A DNA stretch of 8,348 bases from the NCBI GenBank assembly GCA_018267355.1, contig JAFDYP010000348.1, positions 1 through 8,348 of the forward strand, read 5' to 3'. The notes under the pieces were generated by a model. It was not told where the DNA came from, made no database searches, and worked only from the letters and a program-made list of their open reading frames with translations. The DNA is from Bacteroidota bacterium (GTDB taxonomy: Bacteria > Bacteroidota > Bacteroidia > Chitinophagales > LD1). A program made the position numbers and the translations under genes. Positions 1 through 6,889 of this stretch are shown one piece after another. The stretch's first letter is position 1. The number at the start of each line of letters is the position of its first letter.

Positions 1-33
1 ATTCCAGTAGATTTATCCCAAAAATAAGAAAAT

Positions 34-1749
34 TCAATAATTCTTTAATCTATAAACTGCAAGTTTTGTGAAAGAACCGGGGTAGTCGCTCTTTTCTACC
101 TCGGGTAGACCAGATACGGCTATTTCAGAAATAGACAGGTCATAATGATGGACAGCCAGCAGGTAATCAGTCAACAGTTTCATACGGCTAGGCGTAGATA
201 CTACTATCACTTCGGCACGATGATCGTGCAGAAATCTCCAAAATGATGGAAAATCTGCTACGTCGCATTGACACTCACGCTCTAAATATCTTCTGTAGTA
301 AGGCAAAAAAGGAATATTAAAACCGTCCGTCACATAGACTTTTCGAAAGGCAGAAAAATCAAAAGAATGAAATGGTTTATTGCTCAAAAACAAGTAATCA
401 CAGGACGCCGAGTTTATTGCCAATATCTTGTCCCGGGCTACCCCCCTTATTATTGTTACCGTAGCTTGGTATTTTTTCCAATCTGTCTCCAGGTTTTGCG
501 CCGCATCAGACAGTCGTGACAGGTGTATCATGAGCAGCACCAGGACTGGAAAAAGAATGACAACCATACGCCTCAGCCGAATAAAGGAGGGAGATAGCGC
601 TACTATATAGCAGAGCAAGAATATACTTATCAGCGGATTAAACGACCTGTCGTTGATCTTGTCCGTATATGTCTGCATCAGTATCAGCCACCAAAAAGAA
701 CTAGTAAAAATCGCCCATCTCAGCCATCCACTCACAGAAAAACTCGTCTTGCTGATCAGTAGCCCCATAGCCATCCATGCAGCTATCAGGCATAGGTACC
801 AGTAGCGCGATATGATCTGTGCTACGCTGCTCACTGATCGTTTCCACTGACGTATGTCGGTGAAAAACTTTTGCTCCGGCATGATCAGTGAGCGCATGTA
901 GGCCGGGGTGAGCACCCGGGGGTCTGGCCACATGATCTCTCGCACAGCTGCCCACTTTACAGAGTCAATATGCGTATGCATGGCAGATAGCGGCACAGCA
1001 TTCTCCCTATCTGTAAGCTGAGCTTCTATCTCTGGCTCTACCTGTTTGTAATATTCGATCGTGGTCCTCAGGTCATAGGCTATACCCCCCAGCACACATC
1101 CCACAAATACTATGGGGAATAAGAAACAACGTACGAGCTGTCTGACGTCTGTGATGTAGTAGATGGCAAAACACAATACCTGCAGCAAGGCTGCCGTAGC
1201 TGACTCTACCCGGGTCAGCACTCCGATCACACACCAGGCATTGAGCAGCAAAAAGAGCAGTGGTCTCCTGCGGATGCTATCTCTCTCCCGGAAAAAATAT
1301 ACTATCGCTATCAAGGCCACGCCTACTATCATATAGGACACGCGTGTGAAAAGAAAGTGAATATTGTGATCTGCAAAGACCAGAAGATAGACCATACCGG
1401 CTATGATGCAGCCGAAGCCAAGGGGGATCACCTCGCTGAGTAGGTGCAGTAGTATATAGAGCGCGAGCCAGCACGATAGAAAAAGATATGCATAAAGTAT
1501 CCATGACATCCACTCTACAGCCGGCACCCACTCGTACAGTGCAGAATAGATGTATGATAGACCGATATTGCCCAGAAAGTAAATGGAGCGAAATGGCATG
1601 CCATCTGTGAGCCTGCCACTATAAAAGCTATCAAACATGCCCTCATACTCTACGTAGTAAAACCCGTAGTAGAGATACGTGAATAAGAAGCATATGGCTG
1701 TCACCACCAGTGCGGTAGCTGCCAGCACCCGGGCTGACGGCCTGTCCAT
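34..1749 (-). CDS. Polytopic membrane protein, GT-C glycosyltransferase-like, with soluble C-terminal domain
   Basis: I do not recognise a named family with certainty. Numbered from the GTG at 1770 (578 residues), hydrophobic segments lie near 14-36, 88-111, 117-137, 143-160, 170-206 (probably two), 212-232, 323-339, 351-366, 377-395 and 401-417. This is about ten or eleven membrane spans, followed by a soluble tail of about 160 residues (420-578). The first extramembrane loop is acidic (EYEGMFD, 41-47), as in many GT-C enzymes that use polyprenyl-phosphate sugars. That is the main reason for the GT-C suggestion, and it is weak. The tail alternates strand-like stretches (KVYVTDGF, EVIVVSTPS) with helices. 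The reading frame can begin at GTG 1770 or at ATG 1749; TAA TAG lies in frame just upstream of 1770. I chose the ATG, giving 571 residues, because no ribosome site favours GTG. It is transcribed away from the six-gene run. It could instead be an uncharacterised envelope protein without transferase activity. Confidence 0.8.
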   Translation of the reverse strand: MDRPSARVLAATALVVTAICFLFTYLYYGFYYVEYEGMFDSFYSGRLTDGMPFRSIYFLGNIGLSYIYSALYEWVPAVEWMSWILYAYLFLSCWLALYILLHLLSEVIPLGFGCIIAGMVYLLVFADHNIHFLFTRVSYMIVGVALIAIVYFFRERDSIRRRPLLFLLLNAWCVIGVLTRVESATAALLQVLCFAIYYITDVRQLVRCFLFPIVFVGCVLGGIAYDLRTTIEYYKQVEPEIEAQLTDRENAVPLSAMHTHIDSVKWAAVREIMWPDPRVLTPAYMRSLIMPEQKFFTDIRQWKRSVSSVAQIISRYWYLCLIAAWMAMGLLISKTSFSVSGWLRWAIFTSSFWWLILMQTYTDKINDRSFNPLISIFLLCYIVALSPSFIRLRRMVVILFPVLVLLMIHLSRLSDAAQNLETDWKKYQATVTIIRGVARDKILAINSASCDYLFLSNKPFHSFDFSAFRKVYVTDGFNIPFLPYYRRYLERECQCDVADFPSFWRFLHDHRAEVIVVSTPSRMKLLTDYLLAVHHYDLSISEIAVSGLPEVEKSDYPGSFTKLAVYRLKNY

Positions 1750-1770
1750 ATCCACTGCGCTGCTACTCAC

Positions 1771-1849
1771 ACCAGGCTATTACTGACATCTATCAGAGCT
1801 TTATCTCTAAGGAATAGACAGAGATAATTATTTATTTTACAATAGTAAA
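1771..1849. promoter_or_regulatory. Divergent intergenic region, probable promoters for both directions
   Basis: This AT-rich gap separates two genes that point away from each other, so promoters for both should lie here or in the adjoining gene starts. I looked for the Bacteroidota -7 element TAnnTTTG. The best near match is TACTATTG on the minus strand (about 1839-1848), with one mismatch and no well-spaced TTG element, so I do not call an exact promoter. Two perfect inverted repeats fill much of the region and are listed separately. Confidence 0.45.
1801..1827. repeat. Perfect 8-bp inverted repeat, operator-like
   Basis: TTATCTCT (1801-1808) and its exact reverse complement AGAGATAA (1820-1827) are separated by 11 bases, giving a centre-to-centre distance of 19 bases. 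It lies 23-49 bases upstream of the dioxygenase start, in the divergent promoter region. The spacing is compatible with a dimeric regulator binding two half-sites about two helical turns apart, or with a transcript stem-loop. No T-run follows directly, so an intrinsic terminator is unlikely. The symmetry is seen in the sequence; the regulatory role is inferred. Confidence 0.4.
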
Positions 1850-1851
1850 AT
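1834..1851 (+). promoter_or_regulatory. Small AT-rich hairpin overlapping the dioxygenase start codon
   Basis: ATTTTAC (1834-1840) pairs perfectly with GTAAAAT (1845-1851) across a four-base AATA loop. The right arm includes the A and T of the ATG at 1850. A transcript starting upstream could fold this hairpin over the start codon. The stem has only one G-C pair, so it would be weak, and AT-rich start regions form such repeats by chance fairly easily. Confidence 0.3.
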
Positions 1852-2722
1852 GAAGATCCAACAAATATTTAGAGATCCTGTACATCAGGAGCTTTTTGAG
1901 CGGGATGGATATGTGGTCATAGATCTGACCTCGGCAGACACAGTGCAGGAGATAGCCCGGCAATTTTATAATATAAACGAGTCTGTACCTTCCGGCTTCT
2001 CATCAGGAGCGACCATAGCCGATCAGCAGGTAAAAGATAAACTCTTTGCAGATATGGATGCGGCGCTCCAGGCAGATATGGATCGCGCTTTCATCCACTA
2101 TAAAAAGCTGGGTAGCACTTTTCTATGCAAGGCGCCCGGTGAAAACAGCAAAGTAAATGTACACCAGGACTGGTCGGTAGTGGACGAAAAAAGATATGCC
2201 TCTGCCACTGTGTGGATACCCACGCAGGCTGTAGATGAGCACAATGGCGCTCTGAGAGTCCTGCCCGGCAGCCATCTTTTCTTTGACAAATACAGGAACA
2301 ATAATATACCTATCAGCTATCGCGGCAGCGAGGAAATGCTATGGGAAAATATGTTTATCGTACCCATGAAGCCGGGTCAGGCTTTTATCTTGAATCATGC
2401 CGTACTGCACGCCTCTCCTCCCAATATGACGGACAAAGAACGACTGGTAATAGCATATGGCATCACTTCCGCTGAGGCAGGTCTGGCTTTTTACTACAAG
2501 GCCGCTACGCCAGGATCTCCGGTAGAAAAGTACTTGATGCCGGACGATTTCTTTTTGCGGTACCACAATATCGGTGAGCGCCCCCTGTTTGGTGACAAGG
2601 TGCAAGAGTTTCCATATGAGGTGCCCGCAGTGAGCGGAGAGGAGATATACCGTATGATCCAGGCCGAAAAAGAAAAACGGCGTAATATTCCCTACTTTAG
2701 AGAGCATTGGCTAAAAGGATAA
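1850..2722 (+). CDS. Phytanoyl-CoA dioxygenase (PhyH) family protein
   Basis: Probable cytoplasmic Fe(II)- and 2-oxoglutarate-dependent oxygenase, which would hydroxylate a substrate while turning 2-oxoglutarate into succinate and CO2. At 290 residues it has the usual family length and no signal peptide. The iron ligands are visible as H105 and D107 (VHQDW) plus a distal histidine, best taken as H187 in HASPPN (H183 is also near). R198 (KERLVIAYG) is placed to bind the 2-oxoglutarate carboxylate. The stretch NGALRVLPGSH (132-142) is the familiar family core. The N-terminus (LFERDGYVVID, 15-25) also matches the family, which supports the ATG at 1850. It is the first gene of the rightward run, 12 bases before the SGNH hydrolase. 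The substrate is unknown; PhyH proteins act on fatty acyl chains, amino acids and many secondary metabolites. A lipid or glycan-linked substrate is inferred from context only. Confidence 0.9.
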   Translation: MKIQQIFRDPVHQELFERDGYVVIDLTSADTVQEIARQFYNINESVPSGFSSGATIADQQVKDKLFADMDAALQADMDRAFIHYKKLGSTFLCKAPGENSKVNVHQDWSVVDEKRYASATVWIPTQAVDEHNGALRVLPGSHLFFDKYRNNNIPISYRGSEEMLWENMFIVPMKPGQAFILNHAVLHASPPNMTDKERLVIAYGITSAEAGLAFYYKAATPGSPVEKYLMPDDFFLRYHNIGERPLFGDKVQEFPYEVPAVSGEEIYRMIQAEKEKRRNIPYFREHWLKG

Positions 2723-2734
2723 ATCGCTCCTGCG

Positions 2735-3904
2735 GTGAAAAGAACTGTAATTTTCAGGATCTTCATTTTTGTCTTTCTCATAGTAGCGCTAGAGGTGATA
2801 GGCTACATAGCCATGCTCATCGATAGCCGCTCCTTTGACTGGGTCAATACCAAAAACTACTTCAGGGTTCGATCTATGCTCATGGGTGATACTACCGCCG
2901 ACCACCTGCCCCGGTATATGACGCTGCCCTATCTCGGCTATGTGCCATACCCCGGCTATAGCAAGAACGGAGTAGTACAGCACAATGAGGCCGGCTATAG
3001 AGGCGACAAGGTACCACTGAAAAAAAGCGGCAAACTACGTGTACTGTGTATAGGCGGGTCTACCACCTATGGCCTCGGTGTGCCAGACCCCTCACAGACC
3101 TATCCCGCGCGGCTACAGGGCCTGCTGGATCAGGAGATCAGGCGTGACCAGCACCTGGCTGCACTATATAGCGGAGCCGAGGTGATCAATGCCGGCCTGG
3201 AGGCAGGCACCTCTGCCGAGGAGCTGGAGCAGTATCTTTTCAAATATCGGTACTACAGACCTGACATAGTCATCATACATAGCGGAGTGAATGATGCAGA
3301 GGTGATGGAGAATGCCAATGCTGATTTCCAGTTGGACTATACACACTACCGCAGGTTACAGTTTCACCTGGAGCCGCTGCCCCAGCCTGCACGGTTTTTC
3401 ATGCATTCTTATTTTTTCAGCTACCTGGTCATCCGCTTGTTTTATGAGAACTTCTATTATAGTGGTATCAGTGGCCGGCAGTGCTACCTGCGCCAGCGAG
3501 GACAGCAGTATATCAAGTGGACAGACATGGATATGCCACACGTTTTTTCTTCTCACGATTATCGCTTCATCCCCTTTTACAGAAACTCACAGAGCCTGTA
3601 TACTGAGATCAGGGCAGATGGCGCCGCCCTGCTCATTTTGCCTAATATAGTGAATGAACGCGACAGTTTTGTGATCAGCAGTGCCCCGTACCGGGCCATG
3701 TGCGCTCTCAATGTACAGATATCTGCTCGTCTGGCCGCGCCGACCGGAGCCACGGTTATCCCTTTTACTATGGACTCTATACATGATCCTCACTGCTGGC
3801 TGGACGACTGCCACCTGGATAGTGCTGGCGAGCTCAATAAGGCCCGGATAGCACTGCCATATGTCATAAGCGCAGCTTTGGGAAATAAAGATACAACTCA
3901 TTAA
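2735..3904 (+). CDS. Membrane-anchored SGNH/GDSL-family hydrolase or acyltransferase
   Basis: A hydrophobic segment at residues 6-28, after the basic start MKRT, acts as an uncleaved anchor or signal sequence and places the catalytic domain outside the cytoplasmic membrane. SGNH blocks are clear: GGSTTYG at 107-113 with nucleophile S109, the block II glycine in INAG (151-154), GVND at 184-187 with N186, and the final DDCH at 357-360 with the D357/H360 dyad. Members remove or move acyl groups on glycans, lipids or peptidoglycan; the true substrate is unknown. At 389 residues it is longer than simple GDSL esterases, with the extra length before block I and between blocks III and V. The start must be GTG 2735: the next in-frame methionine is residue 27, inside the membrane segment, and a stop lies five codons upstream. 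That stop is the dioxygenase TAA, so the two genes share a reading frame. Confidence 0.9.
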   Translation: MKRTVIFRIFIFVFLIVALEVIGYIAMLIDSRSFDWVNTKNYFRVRSMLMGDTTADHLPRYMTLPYLGYVPYPGYSKNGVVQHNEAGYRGDKVPLKKSGKLRVLCIGGSTTYGLGVPDPSQTYPARLQGLLDQEIRRDQHLAALYSGAEVINAGLEAGTSAEELEQYLFKYRYYRPDIVIIHSGVNDAEVMENANADFQLDYTHYRRLQFHLEPLPQPARFFMHSYFFSYLVIRLFYENFYYSGISGRQCYLRQRGQQYIKWTDMDMPHVFSSHDYRFIPFYRNSQSLYTEIRADGAALLILPNIVNERDSFVISSAPYRAMCALNVQISARLAAPTGATVIPFTMDSIHDPHCWLDDCHLDSAGELNKARIALPYVISAALGNKDTTH

Positions 3905-3922
3905 ATTTGGACTGTACGTATA

Positions 3923-5530
3923 ATGGCTGCAATCTCTACATATAGTCTGAAACCATATACCGGCAGATACGAAGATGCCGAGCTGTTGCACCTCACCAGG
4001 AGGTGCCTCATGGGCGTAGGGCACAAGGAACTGGCCTACTATCGGGGCAGATCTCTCCAGGCTACATTGCAGGCGCTGCTGACCCCATCTCCTGCTCCGC
4101 CTGAGGCCCGCGAGGAGCTATCAGACGGCGTAGACCTGAATCCTAAGATCAAGGTAGGTGATACATGGGTATACCAACCCTATGAGAATGATGAAGTAAA
4201 CTATCGCCGCAAGATCATGTTTCGCATGTGGTGGATGGGGCTGATCATCAATCGCGATTTTTCTATCACAGAAAAAATGACCCTTTTCTGGCACAATCAT
4301 TTTGTGACAGAAACTGATGTGGTAAAGGATAGCCGCTACTCATATTTCTATGTTGCCATGCTGCATAAGCATGCTCTCGGAAATTTCCGCCACCTCATCC
4401 GCGAGGGCACCACTAGTCCAGCCATGCTGGTTTATCTGGGTGGCAATACAAATTTTAAATCAGCTCCAAATGAGAATTATGGGCGGGAGTTGATGGAGCT
4501 CTTTACTCTGGGCAAGGGCTATGGTGTACAATATACAGAGGCAGATGTCAAAGCTGCGGCGCGGGTTTTGACCGGATGGAGAGATGACAAGGAAAAATGT
4601 GTGGGCGTCTTTGACCCAGCGCAGCATGAGACAGCAGACAAACACTTCTCCGCCTTTTTTGACAATACGACTATCAAAGGCCGTACAGGTATGGCAGGAG
4701 CAGCAGAGACAGATGAGCTGATAGATATGATCCTGAGAAAGAAGGAGGCTGCCCGCTTTGTGTGCCGCAATTTGTATCGTTGGTTTGTATACGCGCATAT
4801 AGATGATAAGATAGAAGAGGAGATCATACATCCTCTGGCCGAGATATACCGTAGCCACAACTATGAGATCATCCCCGTGCTACACACCCTGCTCGGCAGT
4901 GAGCACTTTTTTGATCCTGTGTTTCGCGGCTGCATTGTCAAAAATTCTGTTGAGTTTCTGGTGGGCTCGACTCAAGAGATAGGCGTCACTGTATACCTGG
5001 CTCCGCACAAGACGTATACCAATCTAGCAGACTGTCATGAGCCGTGGGTGCAGTACCACCTGGCATGCGAGGACCTGGCCATGCGTGTAGGAGACCCTCC
5101 ATCTGTATCAGGCTGGCCGGCATACTATCAGCCGCCAAAGTTTCACCAATGGTGGATCAACTCTGCGAGCCTCAGTATGCGCCGCAAACTCTCAGATGGA
5201 ATCAGTACGCACGAGGGTCTGATCTTCAACGGGTACAATATCAGCTATGACTTTTTCAACTTTGCCAAACAATTCAAAAATCCGGGGCAGCTCGATGGAT
5301 TTGTGAAACAGGTCACGGATATGATGTGTGCTGTACCGCTGTCGGCATCCAGCATTGACCACCTCAAGGGACATCTGGTATCCGGCATGGATACAGACTA
5401 CTACTGGACCAAGGCCTGGAAAAAACTGGAAACAGACCCGGACGACAAAGAAACGAAGGAAGTACTCGATGCCCGATTGAGAATGTTTTTTTCACGGCTC
5501 CTATGCCTGCCGGAGTACCATATGATGTAA
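3923..5530 (+). CDS. DUF1800 domain-containing protein
   Basis: A 535-residue protein recognised as DUF1800 from several family landmarks: the N-terminal helix ending LLHLTRRCLMGVG (21-33), MTLFWHNHF (119-127), the core NENYGRELMELFTLG (183-197), VLTGWR (215-220) and PPSVSGWP (392-399). The biochemical role of the family is unknown. It is often encoded directly before a DUF1501 gene, as here, with 10 bases between them, so the two probably act together. I see no signal peptide or membrane segment: the N-terminus MAAISTYSLKPYTGRYEDAE is polar. It is therefore either cytoplasmic or carried out of the cell with a partner such as the Tat-bearing DUF1501 protein; the latter is speculation. The start ATG has no Shine-Dalgarno site but is the natural family start. 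The middle insert (about 221-265) and the last 100 residues are less conserved in my judgement. Confidence 0.92.
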   Translation: MAAISTYSLKPYTGRYEDAELLHLTRRCLMGVGHKELAYYRGRSLQATLQALLTPSPAPPEAREELSDGVDLNPKIKVGDTWVYQPYENDEVNYRRKIMFRMWWMGLIINRDFSITEKMTLFWHNHFVTETDVVKDSRYSYFYVAMLHKHALGNFRHLIREGTTSPAMLVYLGGNTNFKSAPNENYGRELMELFTLGKGYGVQYTEADVKAAARVLTGWRDDKEKCVGVFDPAQHETADKHFSAFFDNTTIKGRTGMAGAAETDELIDMILRKKEAARFVCRNLYRWFVYAHIDDKIEEEIIHPLAEIYRSHNYEIIPVLHTLLGSEHFFDPVFRGCIVKNSVEFLVGSTQEIGVTVYLAPHKTYTNLADCHEPWVQYHLACEDLAMRVGDPPSVSGWPAYYQPPKFHQWWINSASLSMRRKLSDGISTHEGLIFNGYNISYDFFNFAKQFKNPGQLDGFVKQVTDMMCAVPLSASSIDHLKGHLVSGMDTDYYWTKAWKKLETDPDDKETKEVLDARLRMFFSRLLCLPEYHMM

Positions 5531-5540
5531 ATGCTATAAG

Positions 5541-6806
5541 ATGAACAGGAGAAAATTTGTCAGAAACTCTGCGATCATAGCATCTATGTATCCCCTGCTC
5601 CGCGCCGTGGAGGCCTGTCATACGCGCAAGAGCGGTACTGGGAAAAAAATATTTATACTCATTCAGCTACTCGGGGGCAATGACGGCCTCCACACACTGA
5701 TACCCATGGATGATAACTATGGCCGGCTCACCCGGGCGCGGCCTAATATCTATCTACCGGAAAACAAGATCCTGCCCATCAAGGGTACATCTATAGCCGG
5801 TCTACATCCAGCACTGATAGGCATACAGGACATGTATGATCATGGCCTGGCGGGGTTCGTGCAGGGTGTGGGCTATGACAATCCCAACTTCTCCCACTTC
5901 CGCTCTTCTGATATCTGGCTCACGGGCTCGGAGTCTTCACAGGCGCTATATACCGGCTGGATGGCACGCTACCTCGAGGGCCGGTTTAAAAACTATCCTG
6001 ATGGCTACCCTAGCAAGGCGCAGCCGGATCCTCCCGGCATCAAGATAGGAGATACAGGCTCATTCCTCTTTCAGGGCAAGGCGATGGATATGAGTATCGT
6101 GGTCAATCCGGCTATTCCCTTTGGTGCGTCCGGCACCGAAGACCAGCATCAGGCATCTCTTAGTTTTGGAGAAGATGAGGTTAAAGTGATCCGCGAAATA
6201 CTATTGCAGACAGACAAGTATTCTGCTACCGTCAAAAAAGCCCTTGACACCCCGTTTGCCAGTTCTAAGCTGTACCCCAAAAAAGGAGAGAACTCCCTGG
6301 CAGATCAGCTGAAGGTCGTATCACAGCTTATCCATGGCGGACTCGACACCTCTGTATATGTAGTAGATCTCAAGAACTTTGACACACATGTAGAGCAGGT
6401 ATCTGCCTCAGACCGCACCAAAGGCAACCATGCTAATCTGCTGGGCAAGCTATCTCAGGCTATCGCATGCTTCTGGGATGATGTCGTGCATATGGGCCGC
6501 GAAGATGATATTGCAGGCATGACATTTTCAGAGTTTGGCAGGCGTATAGCCTCTACCAGCGGGCTTGGTACAGACCATGGCTCGTCACAGCCTATCCTAT
6601 TCTTTGGAAATAGCATAGACACGCAGCTCATCGGCAAGAATCCTTTCATTCCCGACAAGGTCTCAGTAGACGACAATCTGGCCATGCAGTATGATTTCAA
6701 ATCCATATTCACGTCCGTACTCCAGCAGTGGTTTGATGCCCCGGCTGATCAGACTACTGCCATCTTTCAGCATAAATTTGACACGCTGCCTCTGTTTAAG
6801 TCTTAG
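5541..6806 (+). CDS. DUF1501 domain-containing protein with twin-arginine leader
   Basis: A 421-residue member of the DUF1501 family, which belongs to the alkaline phosphatase/sulfatase-like superfamily; no reaction is established for it. The N-terminus MNRRKFVRNSAIIAS is a twin-arginine export signal with a short hydrophobic stretch. VEAC (23-26) just after it resembles a lipobox, so it may be a lipoprotein. Family motifs are LGGNDGLHTLIP (44-55), NFSHFRSSDIW (116-126), FDTH (280-283), SEFGRR (330-335) and GTDHG (343-347). D48, D281, H283, D345 and H346 are plausible metal ligands by analogy with the superfamily; that is inference. Tat export would fit a protein folded around a metal centre before transport. 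The gene follows the DUF1800 gene by 10 bases in a different reading frame. Length and motif content suggest an intact gene. Confidence 0.92.
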   Translation: MNRRKFVRNSAIIASMYPLLRAVEACHTRKSGTGKKIFILIQLLGGNDGLHTLIPMDDNYGRLTRARPNIYLPENKILPIKGTSIAGLHPALIGIQDMYDHGLAGFVQGVGYDNPNFSHFRSSDIWLTGSESSQALYTGWMARYLEGRFKNYPDGYPSKAQPDPPGIKIGDTGSFLFQGKAMDMSIVVNPAIPFGASGTEDQHQASLSFGEDEVKVIREILLQTDKYSATVKKALDTPFASSKLYPKKGENSLADQLKVVSQLIHGGLDTSVYVVDLKNFDTHVEQVSASDRTKGNHANLLGKLSQAIACFWDDVVHMGREDDIAGMTFSEFGRRIASTSGLGTDHGSSQPILFFGNSIDTQLIGKNPFIPDKVSVDDNLAMQYDFKSIFTSVLQQWFDAPADQTTAIFQHKFDTLPLFKS

Positions 6807-6834
6807 ACTATGTGGCTGCGTGTAGCTGATATGA

Positions 6835-6864
6835 CCACTCCGTGAGCCGGAAGGACCTTTTTTT
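6835..6864 (+). terminator. Possible weak intrinsic terminator after the DUF1501 gene
   Basis: TCCG (6839-6842) pairs with CGGA (6848-6851) around a five-base loop. Outer CC (6835-6836) can pair with GG (6853-6854) across a small internal loop. Seven T residues follow at 6858-6864 after a three-base ACC spacer. The stem is short and imperfect, so termination would be partial at best. It lies in the only longish gap of the rightward run, before the Gfo/Idh start. Confidence 0.25.
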
Positions 6865-6889
6865 GAATAATCTTTCGATATTTACTAAA

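Noticed and set aside
1..33. Terminator after the leftward membrane-protein gene
   Set aside because: The 33 bases left of its stop are AT-rich but show no convincing hairpin, and the window ends there.
1809..1850. A precise Bacteroidota promoter (TTG / TAnnTTTG) in the divergent gap
   Set aside because: Only one near match with a mismatch was found and no TTG element at a fitting distance, so no exact promoter is called.
3587..4024. A 145-residue open frame on the minus strand across the SGNH-DUF1800 junction
   Set aside because: It overlaps two well-supported genes on the other strand, and its translation shows no recognisable domain.
4460..4860. Two long minus-strand open frames inside the DUF1800 gene
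   Set aside because: The DUF1800 frame carries the family motifs throughout this stretch; the opposite frames have no domain and are explained by codon composition.
6842..6889. GTG-started extension of the Gfo/Idh protein by 16 residues
   Set aside because: The extension is not typical of the family, overlaps the hairpin and T-run, and the ATG at 6890 puts the Rossmann motif at its normal distance from the N-terminus.
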